From contig NC_092024.1 in NCBI RefSeq assembly GCF_042242105.1, positions 9,573,501 to 9,637,500 of the forward strand: 64,000 bases of DNA, read 5' to 3'. Source of the stretch: Pempheris klunzingeri (taxonomy: Eukaryota > Chordata > Actinopteri > Acropomatiformes > Pempheridae). Shown piece by piece: positions 42,991 through 54,616 of this stretch; positions within the stretch are counted from its first letter, which is position 1; each line of letters begins with the position of its first letter. A model generated the notes under the pieces. It ran no database searches. It was not told where the DNA came from and saw only the letters and a list, made by a program, of their open reading frames with translations. The position numbers and the translations under genes were made by a program.

Positions 42991-45579
42991 GACCTAAGAG
43001 ATACCCCAAGAACATCAGATGCCATCTCCCATCAGGCACTGTGAAATGGTGGGAGTTGAGGTAAATGAGTTCTGCAGTCGTCCGCAGCTCAGCAGGCGAT
43101 CACGTTGGCAGCCTCTCCTCTCTCCACCTCCACTCTCAGACCAGCACGGCTCTAATCGGCATCAACCATGCCTGTTATGAGTTGTATCGGTGACTACCCC
43201 GCACCACTTGCCCCGCCGCATCACTGGAGGGTAAAAGGAGGTCAGACCCATAGATCACATCAGCTAAACATGCCTCTTCACAGAAAGGTGGGGTAAGGAC
43301 GGCGGGGGACGAGGGGCATGTTCTCCTCCAAGGATAATTCAATCACAAGGCTAATATGCTAAGTGTTGCATAAGCACATCACTCTGTGCTCTCCCTATGT
43401 ACATAATGTGGTGCTGGGACGGAATTTAATTCTATCTGACAGGGACATTATGCTATGAGGACTCTCAGGAGGTGGGGAGAGAGGAGTTGTGGCCAAGATT
43501 ACAGTCAGACCTGGATGTACTGAAGAGACGCGGACCCAGTTTCCTTCCTGTAGACACAGAGAGGCTTTTACCCAACAAGTGTGACTGCTTTTGGAAAAAC
43601 GAATGCCTGAGAAAACAAGCTGCAAAACAGAAGATTGTTTTTCCTTCTTCTGATGCAGAAGAGACTATGCTTAGATAGCTGTTCGACATGCAGATGTTGG
43701 CATTGCCTGAGCAAATATTTACACATAGCGCTCATGTATCCTTTTACAACCACATCAATCAATATTTACCCATGAGTCAAATGCACGGCTACAGTCCACC
43801 ACATCCAGCAATAGCGGGGTGATACCAGCACAAGTAGGACTGCTGCTTTGCATGATACTTTATCAGGCTTCATTAGTTCAAAGCAGCAGAGAACAGAACA
43901 TTTCACAATATTCATTATTCATTCTGGATCACTGCTCTCCTCTGAAGACTCTGGAAATACAAGCTAGCCACTGTGATAGTAGAAACACACCCTTTGTTGA
44001 TTCATGCGCCGGCAAAATGAATTGAAAAGTTGATGCAATTATTGATTTACAAGCTTTAATCACATGCACCTGGCCTTATATTGACGAGTCTGACTCCGCC
44101 AAGCTTATGACTGTCTTGATAACAATATGCTATTGATTTCTAAGCCTGTCGTATAATACATATGCACAGAGCTGAACTTGCACAGTGCATAATCACGCTT
44201 TCTGGTCACATCCCTCTAAACTGCAGGGACTTGACCCTATGCCTCAGTGGCTTGTCTTGAATCTATCAAAGTGCTGAGGCAAAACTAAGCCAGCCGCTGT
44301 CAGGGATATGAACAGCCAAAGAGGATGCGGTCATTCTGAAATAGTGCTACGTTGGATGTTTCCATTTCTACAACTGTATGCATGGGCAAAAAATCAAATA
44401 GATCCAAATGCATGACCTGAAAATCCACAAATCACATCATTCGGGAGATAAAATCTCACTCACCGAAAATCAAATGAGCATGAAGCTGTTTGTAGCAAGG
44501 CTGCTTGTGAAGTCTGACTAAACACAAACCTTTAAAAAAAAAAAACCACGACGGAACGCGCAAATCCTGCAAAATATGCAACGACATCCTATTTTCTCTG
44601 TAGATTAATCACAGTAATACATCCATATTTCAGGCTCAAATGAAGATCCAGTCACCACCACCCCACCAAATGAATAGAGCGTCTTCACCTGGCAGAGCAG
44701 CCAGGCCTCTCATGCTATGCAGAAATACAAGTAGGCACTCCATATGTTTCCCACACATAACATGACAGAAGAGGAGAGGGCATACTCTCATTCCTCTCAT
44801 GTTCAGATCACCCCGAGCAGGAGTTGTGGATGAGTGGGAGGGGATCGAGAGATAAGAGAGATATTGGATTTGCTCGATGTTAGTGCTCCGAGCTCTGTTG
44901 AATGATTTTTTTTTCTATTTGCCCTGATTTTCTGCTTCTATCTTTTTTGTTGGCATGCATGCAGAAATGTCGTGAGTATGCAGGTGACTGTGTGCTCGCA
45001 GGATTAGTATGGTGTTCAGTCTTTCACTGATCTAATTTTAGGACACATCATGCCCCCCTCCTCTCTAGCACCAGACGCGTGTTTACTTTGTACAGGATTC
45101 ATGTCAAATAGTGAGGTGAGGGTGGGAGACGATGGAGATGAGGTAATCCTCTTTTTGTGTTTGTCAATGCATGTAGAAGCATAATCCAGCTATACTGAAT
45201 TACAACGGGCTACATTCATTTCATAGTGGTATAGATAGAATCAAAGCCTTAACTGCTGTTTTTGGACTCTGCAGTGCAGTGTGGGGGGCTTAGAGATTGC
45301 TCTTCTGTCAGCTTCATTATGATGACCGTTCTGCCCTTTGAGTGTAATGAGACTGCCTCTCAAGGGGAAGACGGGGGGAGGAGGGGGGGTCTTTTTGGTT
45401 GGTCATCTTTTCCTTTTGCCTTTCTAAAACACACACATGCACACACACAGGATCTGAGGGCATGAAAAAAGGGTACACAAGCGCTGGACGTGATCGGACA
45501 GTACAATAAGCGGTGTTTATGATTTAAGTTGATGTCTGCTTTCTCTTTGAAGTCACCTCTGCAGACAAGGAAGGATTGT

Positions 45580-45785
45580 CAATAGGAGACGACAAGTGAT
45601 GTAATAAGCTGCATTCAGTGACATGGAATAACACGTTGCATATTTCATACCATTGGAATGATACATCGTGCACAGCAAAGCACTTTGAATACAAGGAATA
45701 TTGGACAATGGCACACATCTACGGCCTCTGCAAAGTCACACATTGTGCAAATGTGGATACGGCCCAGTTTTAGCCCTGCTAGCAA
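45580..45785 (+). repeat. Duplicated segment, copy 2
   Basis: Second copy of the segment at 41765-42000, same orientation, about 3.8 kb away, with scattered substitutions and a short deletion around the TTGCTGCCATGCAT region of copy 1. Confidence 0.75.
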
Positions 45786-46440
45786 CTAGAGGTGGCAATG
45801 TCTGTAGGTTGGTTGACTCGTTGGTCCGCCACTGTGACGGCCAAAATGCCAAACTCGAGGCTTCAAGATGGCTGTCCACAAACCAATGGGTGACACCGTG
45901 GTGGATATGCCCACTTCCTATATACATGGTCCTATGGTCCAGGCTGAAATACCTCAACAACTACAGGACGGATTGCCAGGAAAATCTATAAGACATTCAT
46001 GGTCTCCAGAGGATGAATCCTACTGACTTTGGTGATCCCCTGACATTTCCTCTAACATACTCATGAGGTTCATGTTATGTGTTTTAGTAACAATTATGTG
46101 ATAGATTGCCTTGAAATTTGCTTCCCAAGTTCCCCTCAGGATGAAATTTAATCATTCTGATGATCACCTGACTTTTCATGTAGTACGTCCATTAGATCCA
46201 AATTTAAATTTGTCTTAAACTTTGGTTTATGACCATATACCTGCAAAAAAACAGATTTTTGTCTGCTAATTATTAGAATGCTAACTTGCTAAACTAAGAC
46301 GGTTATCAAAATAAACAGAATACCTTCAGTACCATTAGCATGTTAGCATTGTGAGCCTGTTGGTGTGCTGGCATAAGCATTTAGCCCAAAGCACCGACAT
46401 GCCTACAGTAAGTGCATCCTCTCAGAGCCGCTAAGTACAG
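45785..46440 (+). repeat. Dispersed fish repeat (GGATGGATTGCCATGAAATT family), fullest copy
   Basis: Contains CAACAACTACAGGACGGATT, GACATTCATGGTCTCCAGAG, GATGAATCCTACTGACTTTG, GTGATCCCCTGACATTTCC and a tail of GCATGTTAGCATTGTGAGCC. This is the best preserved copy in the window. Confidence 0.65.
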
Positions 46441-49400
46441 GTGAGGATGTGTGCCAGTTTTTTCTTAAGTGGCCAAAAAACAACTTTCTCAGTCTGCGAT
46501 GTATTTGTATCTCTAATAAAAGCTTCACTCAGGGGGTAAGAACACAATGTGGAGCATACCCAAGGGCATGTGAAGTGAACGTTATGGACTAGTTTCAGTA
46601 TATAGTTTGTGAAAAGTTGAGTGCCAAAGGGAGTCAAAGTGCAAGAGAGTGTGAAAATTATGATAAAAATGGTCAGAGGCAAATAATATTCAAGGAAATT
46701 ATATATCCATATTCTGCATTTACATTTCAGTTTGTAAAACTGGACATTAAGCAGGGATGGCCTATATTCACACAGAGAGTTCATTTGTAGTGACATATCT
46801 TGGGCTCTCAAATGTCAGATAACCCGCAGCAATGCGTCATGCGTAGGCTTTCACTCAAACCTCTGTATGAAGAAGTGCAAATCAGAAATGGCTCAAAGTC
46901 ACAGAGGCACTGCGATTCTGAGAAAGTAAACAATCAAAGAGCTTGTCTGTCATTTTCTCATGCGCCAAATGGAGAAAAAAAAAAGGCCTCAGGATCGGAT
47001 GTGGGCTGTTCTTCAAGGGCAGACATCTGCGCAGGAGTGCAGTCCTGTGTTAATATTGACAGGCTGAAACAAGAAAAGAGAGGTCAAGAAGGGAGGAGAA
47101 AGAGTGGGGGAGGAAAGAAGAGTCGGGACACTCAGATGTAGTGACAGAAATGGAGAAGATGAAGAAAGTAAAACGGAGAGATGGAGGAGACGAAAGGGAA
47201 GAAAGCAAGAGGACAGAAATGAAAAGGATAAAGAACATGCTGAGTAGATGGACATGCATTTAAAGTGTCAGTGTCCTGAAAATGAATGGTCTTGTGTTTA
47301 TTTTTAGCACAGTGTTGTGGGTAACAGCCCTCTCAGCTCTGAAGATGTAACCTCTTTTCTCCATCATCTTGGGCAGCTTTGTTTACGGTAAACAAGCCGC
47401 AGTAAAAGGGGATTTTGAGGACAAGCCAGTTGCATCAACACAGCGCATACATCAATCTGTCACCTGACATATTGGCACTGATTTTCCTGGACGAGATAAT
47501 GGACAAGAAAACTAGCTTGTACTGCCCTGCAGCGAGGAGCGTGGACATAAATGCACAATAACCGCTATAGTCCCTATCTGCTCCAAACACCTTCACATAA
47601 TGATGTTGTAAAAGCAGCGCTTCTAGGGCTTTTATGGGAAAGTCTGTTGGTGCTGACACATCACTAGAAAACACACACTTAACTCAGGAACCTCCATGCA
47701 GTGTAACAATATGTTTACTAAGGGCTACTCAGAGTTAGGAGAGTAAGGAAATGCAGCTCTGACCAACACTCTGTTTAATTAAAGATCCTCTTGGCTCTCA
47801 CAAGTGCTTTGAACAATTTGACGCTGCGCTGATGGAGACGTATGATCAGCCTGGACCAATGGTACGATCCCAACTCTTCTCTCTTGGGTCTAATTTATTG
47901 ATGCGCCAGGCTTCGGTGCAAGCTTAACTGTACGTGCATGTGCTTATGAAAGCTTTGATTTATATTTTTTTAGCCCAGGCCTCAGCATGTCTCTCCCAGG
48001 GACAAAGCACGAACAATTTTTAACCTCAGATTCCTTTAAGGTATCAATCAGCACAGACTCTGCTGCCCTCCTTTGTCACCCAGCATGGGTGCTGTTTCGG
48101 CCCAGAGAGGGGAATCATGGCATGCTGTCCTCATTTGGACTCAGAGCCTGTTTTAATCCTTAATGCTTGGCGTCTCATGGCCAGTCGCGACGCTAAGCTG
48201 GTAATGCACGCCGTCCCCTCCTTCAGCTGACGTGAACATGACACGAGCATTCCTGAAAACAGTCATGAACACAACAGGAAACATGACAATGATGTAACAC
48301 CTGCACCTGCGCGCTGTGTTCATGTGTGTGTAAGAGGTCCTCGGGTCACTTCCTGTCCTGCCTGTATCACAGTACATGTTCTGAAGACGCAAGCAAGATG
48401 GGCGACATGAGACTGCCTCCAAAAAACAGAAAAACAGGCAACACTGCACTGGAGTGTGCACATCATCCTCAGTGAGGCAGACGTCCAGCTGTGTGTGCAC
48501 ACCAAAGACCTTCTCTGTCACCTCCTCTACCCTTTCCTCCTACTCCTTGAATATCAATGAGCAACTTGAGACACACAAACACGTGGTTGTGTAAGAATTG
48601 CAGAGCCTCGGCTTACGTCATCATCCGACTTATTAAATGCACAGTTAGAAACGGTATGAATGCAGTGTGAATCAAAATCACCCTGGCGACATGGGTCACT
48701 TACAGTATATGCCTGGATAACACCAGGTGCAGTCACAACTCCTAAGCAAGTGCACAAATGTTGTGATCCTGTCAATAAGAATGAGTGCGATGGCGATGCG
48801 AGAGCATTGGACAAAAACTAAAATCTATACACTTTAAAACACCTTTGCCTTGTATTGATTTTCACTGGGGATTTAGCATCTAATAGATAGACTAATAGAG
48901 AGACGTTAGAAACCTGTTTTTTCCACAATAAAGGAGCAGATTCCTTGTTTCTTAATGTAAAGAATTCAAACAGAGCACAGATCAAACATCACCTCCCGTG
49001 TTTATGCAAGCATTCGCATGACAGGTTTTCTAAAGATTACAGTGAAGGATGAAAGTAAATATTGTTAAGAAAATAATGTGCCAAATGTCAGTCTCCTCTG
49101 CCGGGCCTGCTCTCCCACAGCATCCATCTACTGAAGTGTGTACATACAGTAGCACTGGTAGGACCAGAGAGATCACCTGAGAGCTCAGCCTACACACACA
49201 CACACACACACACTCACTCACTAGAATACACAATGGTGAAAACAGGAAGCTTCTGTCCACAGTGCCCAAAGCACAGTCTGTGTTTGGCAAGTGTGATCTG
49301 TCTCGAGAACATTTCACGGATTGTTGTATCCTTTTCCTTGAAACAGAGGTTGAGGACAGAAGCGACAGACACAGAGAGAGAGGGGGGGGGGGGGATTTTG

Positions 49401-50288
49401 AAGAGGAGGGGTGAGCAGAAGGTGAAGGCTCCTCTTTTGAGATGCAGTCCATCAGTGAATACATCCAGCAGTCCTCTCTGTCTTCCCTTTTTCTCCCTCT
49501 CTCCCCCACATCAGCACCTGGCTGCACTGCATTCTGCCCACAGCCTCTCCACCTCCTTCTTCTCTTCTCTTCCTCCACCACGGCTGGTTCCTACCGACAG
49601 CATACACTAGCCTGCTCTTTATCAATGACGTTAAGCCTCTTTTCCTTTGCCCCCCCTCCCCAAAACCACCCCACTTTGCTTTACCCCACTCTCCTCGCCA
49701 TGGAGAGAGGAAACAGGGCTCTGGAGGGATAAATCATTGTTAGAAAAGGGGGGAGAAAAACAGTCATCCCCCTTACCTTGCTGTCTAGTGAAGAGGAGAG
49801 CCTCTCTCCTCCAGGAAGGATTGGAAGCCAGAGTACGCACACACACATTCATATACACTATTATACCCCGCTCACTCACATTCACACACACATGCACTCA
49901 CACACGGACATACACGCTCTCTCTGTCTCTCTCATGCACACAACGACGAGGAGGGCTGGCTCTCAAGCAAGCGCACACTGCAGGCTGCCGCTTGCCTGGG
50001 AAAGCCTGATGCGTTCCTCCCTCCAGGCAGAAGCACACAGTGCCATCTCAAAGGCTCTTTGTTGGGGCTGATTCATCCTCGGCTCCGTGGCTGAGTGCTG
50101 GTCCGTGTAACGGTGCCTGCTCCTGGGGACACAGGGTGACCGTACAAAGAAGGGACAAAGCCATGAAGAGGAAAGGCAGCATCCAGGAGGAGAGAATATC
50201 ACGGCCCCATACAGCTTCTTCCACCCCCCTCTCCCTCTCCTTCTCTGGCTCACTGTGTCCCTCTCTCTCACACACACACTCTCTCCCA

Positions 50289-50319
<31 letters not shown>

Positions 50320-50680
50320 ATCACTTCCCTCCTTCTATGCCTCCTCCCACTCCCTCATTGGGCTGCAAAAGAATTGATAGCAGCATGTGCATGTGTCTCT
50401 GTGTCTGTGTGTCTGTGTGTGTGTGTTTAAGCTGGTTTCCAGTGACTGTAAGAAGAGGAGAGGCTGCTCTACACCTCATCACCTGGGATACCTTTCATCC
50501 ACCTCCCTGCCCTCCATCCCTCCCTCTGTCTCCTTTACACGCAACGTGGGTGACACAAGAGCACGAGGGTGCTGTGTTCAGCCAGCGTGCTGCTGTTCAG
50601 TCAAATGCATTATCCATGGAATGACAGCGTCAGGGATGGCAGATGGCAGAAGGGGTTGTTGTATCTGCGTGTGTGTGTTT

Positions 50681-50732
50681 AAAAAAAAAAAAAAGGGGGG
50701 GGGGGGGGGAGTCGAGGGGGGGGTTGGGGGGG
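50681..50732. repeat. A14-G15 homopolymer junction and G-rich run
   Basis: Fourteen A then fifteen G, followed by further G runs of 8 and 7. It has G-quadruplex potential on the plus strand, and run lengths here are prone to sequencing error. Confidence 0.85.
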
Positions 50733-53700
50733 CTTGTTGTGGAGCTATTTCTGTAGAGGGTGCAATCCTCATCCTCACAATCTCTTTTGAGTCCATTGTG
50801 ACCCAAAAATCTTTGTGGATGAGGGCACAAGAAACTAAAGTTACAACACTGCCCCAGTCTAGCACGCTTCTTACTTGACTGAAACGTTCCCCTCTCTCTT
50901 CACCACAATCATTTCCTGAATAATTTATACAGCAGCTAAGACTAGACACAAAGCAGGAAAATGTATTAGGGTCAAGTCATGCAGAAATTGCTTGCGGAAC
51001 AAGCCAGATTTAGGGCACACGTGTAATACATGGCATTTTGATATGAGAGACGCATGCAAAGGCACTATAACAGGCTTAACTAATGATGGTCCTCCTTACA
51101 CATCAAATAAACTCGAGTGAAAAAGGCTCCACTGAACCGATCTGCATAACAATGACAGATTTGCCTGTTGGGGGGTATAGCAGACACGACCCCTCCCTCT
51201 CTTTCGCTCTTACTTGTCAGCATTATTGTCACAGATATTTAATGGAATCGTATGTTGTTTTACTGCCTCGCATGACTTATTTTTCCGATTCTCTCTGAGC
51301 TGCAAACAGCAACCAAACGGCCTTGTAATAGGAGTTTTTATTGCGAAAAATGGTGGTTGTCACAAAAACCATCCTGTTTTCTCAGCTCCTCAGGTTTCTG
51401 CTGAGCCATTTATGTACTCACACTCATGTCCCTGCTCGGTCAGTATAAGGGAAAACTGGAAGGGTCAATTAAAGACATCAGTATGCTTTCATGATCCAGT
51501 TTACTGAACCTGACTTTTTTTCAACAAACACAGCAAATGCAAAATGTTTTACACGGTGTGTAAAAGAGTATGTTTCTTGCCTGTCCTGTCTGAAATACTC
51601 ATTTATTCTTTTAACATATTTTTATAATTACTTAATTTGGCTTGCTTGTGTGAAGTATGTGAGTTATATATGTTGCACATTGTCTCTGTAGTTACAGTTT
51701 TTTTTTTAGCATCTCACTGTGGAGAGACATTATAATGGTAACTAAGACTTCTGTTAGATCACAGAGGGATAAAAGGGTCTATTCAAATGTATTTGTCAGC
51801 TTCACTGTCAGATTTAATGATCTTGCTAAAGCATCTCCTGAAAACAGTGTTAAAATAGCTTGTAATGTAAAAAAGGGTTTACAGTGACAACAGCAGTCTT
51901 AAGGCACAGTGTTATTAAAATGAAAGCCCTGGGGCAGCATAAGTGACACTGCTTTAACTGTTTGCATTTCAATTCATTCTATTGTTTAGGATGAATCTGT
52001 GAGGATTACACCAGGGGTCATCAGGGTTCAGCCTATACAGCTAAAGCAAATGTAATTTCTTGCCAAAATCCATTTCCAGATGACCCATAAATCCATTTTA
52101 ATTCTGTTAGAGTGAGACAACTACAGTAGAAATTAAAACAAAGCCCTGTCATTCTCTTTTTTGCTCGCCAGTAGTGTTTTATATGGAAGCCCATTTCTGC
52201 CCAGTAAAGAAAAAAAGCAGACAATAATCTTTTTATAAGCAGAAATTTTCAACTTACTGTCAGTCGCAATTAGGAGGTAAACTTAAGTGAGACAAAATGA
52301 TGAAATATTAGATGGAAAATAGGAGTCAGTCAAAATTATGAGATTAAAATCCCAAATATTGATTTACCAAATCAGAAATACGAGAAAAGATAGTCGTCAT
52401 TTTGATGCTATTTTGATTCATTAAGTCAAAATATAGGATATAACAGAGACAGGACATCAAATGTTGTGTGGATAGTAAGTCAAGCATGCTGCTCACAAAA
52501 TCACAATTATGCTATAAAAGAAACATCCTGCACCAAAATTAACACAATTTTGATACAATTTTATTTAATAAATCAAAAATTCAGATGTAGGAGGTCAACA
52601 TTATGGGCTATGGGCATTTGAGCTAGTATGAATGAAGTTATTTTCATCATGACTAACATGTTTTTTTTCTCGCAGAAATGGGCTTTCATACCTTTTTTGT
52701 TTGTAGGAAATGGGTCTCATTTGCTGCTGCACTTTTGCAGACTCTCCCCTCTCCATCGCCTGGGCAGCCAAGTACAGTTCACCTCAATGCTAAATGTGTA
52801 CTGACCTCTAAGGGAAGTACTGTGGAGGCTCTGGCACAGAAACTTTCTGTGAACTGGTGCATGTAAGTATGAAGCACACAAATAGGTTAAGAGCTCTGAA
52901 TGTGAAACACGGTCCATACAGAGCCTGAGTGTTCTTGTCCATCAAAGTAACAGCTCTGGACAAAAGCTCTTCTCTGAGGGCCTGTCTAAAGCGCATTAAG
53001 GAAAGGTAGCTTCTGAACCATCTGTCCACTGCAGTAAGAGAAAGCTATGGATTTTCTGTCTGAGGCACCGTCGGAGTCACTGGCTGCTTGCTTCCATGGG
53101 ATGAGCTTTTAATAAGTCCTGCCAAATAGTGAGCCATAGAGGATGCATTATGATGTGGTTATGCTGTGTTGTTATGATGGAAGTGCATCACGTTGCATAT
53201 CACTTATCACTAAATTTCAGCTGCTCTCAATGCTAAGCCAAAATGTATGTAGGCAGTTTGGGAACTCACCAGTTGAGAGGATCTTGGCTGGCAGCGTCAT
53301 ATTTCCAATATGAGATTAAGGTCTGTTCCTCCAGTGGTCCGTTTGCATGCAACACTCCATAGTGCCATAGTACATCAGGATAGTGACCTCTTGGGGATAA
53401 CCGAGCTCCGTCCTGCCCACAACAGCAATGGGTGGATTTCACTTGCTAATGAGCAATCACCTATCTTCCAGCCATTCATCAAAGTCTGCCCTGTGAGCTG
53501 CCTGTGTGTGAAGTACGGCCCATCATCACCGTAGATTAGGTTTACTCCCACTGCTTTCGTCAGCAGGCTTCTGGGTAACCTCTCCTGGACAATGATTAAC
53601 ACGAGGCCAGCCGATTTCCTCATAAAAGTCTTATGACTGGTGAGAGTTGGGCTTCCTTTAAAAGCATGAGGACACCCTGCTGAATTAAGTTACTTCATTA

Positions 53701-53973
53701 GAATAAGTAGCAAAAAAAGCCATTTACAACTGTTTAAATGCAGGCCATGTCTGTTGTTTTTACCCATGCCCACCAGTTTTGAGTCTTAAAAACCGCACCA
53801 ACAGATTACAGTCAGCACTAAATTGCTCTTGCGCCCCATTAGTAATCCAAATACCATTACTAGGAATACAATCCATGCTTTCCCCCACATGCTGACAGTG
53901 CATTACTACAATCCTCTGTCTAAAACAAAAAACAAAACAATTCCACTGGTCATCAGTCAGACATTTTAACAGG

Positions 53974-53979
53974 TTTATT
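53974..53979 (-). terminator. bub1b polyadenylation signal
   Basis: TTTATT on the plus strand (AATAAA on the minus strand) lies 638 nt past the bub1b stop codon, in a typical transcript-end setting. It supports the stop at 54617 as the true end of the gene. Confidence 0.6.
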
Positions 53980-54616
53980 GAACATCAATGACAGATGGCC
54001 TCGAAGGGACAGTTCACTCAGACTGTGGCATAAAACCCAGCTGAATCACCTCACTGAAGCCCTCCTCCGAATGTGTTTTTTTTTTACTGAAACATCTGCT
54101 CAAGAAATACTGAACGAGTCAGATCAACCTAAAAAGGCAGCACACAGAAGAAACAATGGATGAACAGAACAAGAGTAAAATTAGGAGTAATTGGTTAATG
54201 TGGTTCACAAACGTGTTTAGTATTTACAGGCAGTTGACACATAAAGTACAAACAATCCAGTCGCCCTTTGAATCCTGTTGTGAAGTCCATGTTGTGTAGA
54301 TGTTTATTCAACGATATTGTCAGTTTGTGGTATTTTGTACTGGACTAAATTACACTTTACAGGTATTGCCATTATTTGGTCGACCTGCCGTATTTTATGA
54401 ATCCAACAGACCTAACATACTGTGTCCTCAGTCCAAAGGGTCTCTAAAAAGATTTAGCCCTTTTGTCTTTTCTGGATCTCTCTAAACAAAATATTTACAA
54501 CAGGATGACAAACAATGCATAGCAGTAATTACATGATAGCCTGCAGATAAAATCTTGTCTAAATAAAAGGTAAAAATCTGTAACAACTTATTGAATTGTC
54601 AGTCCTCCTGGATGCA

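Larger units (their letters stand above)
40900..53960. other. Non-coding interval between pak6 coding start and bub1b 3' end
   Basis: About 13 kb with no convincing coding exon. It should contain the pak6 promoter, its non-coding first exon(s) and a long first intron. Seen here are a duplicated segment (41765-42000 and 45580-45785), dispersed fish repeats, G and A homopolymer runs (49382-49394, 50681-50709), CT/CA-rich low-complexity sequence (49450-50430), and AT-rich degenerate repeats of TCAAAATTATGAGAT type (about 52260-52600). The CT/GA-rich stretch around 49.4-50.4 kb is a possible promoter region, but this is a guess. Confidence 0.4.

Noticed and set aside
49030-50949. Overlapping open frames of 100-194 aa on both strands
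   Set aside because: They arise from CT, CA, G and A low-complexity runs; no domain, no splice logic and no resemblance to known proteins.
40900-53960. Kinase exons of bub1b downstream of its stop
   Set aside because: I looked for VAVK/HGD/DFG-like kinase wording on the minus strand and found none; a polyadenylation signal follows the stop.
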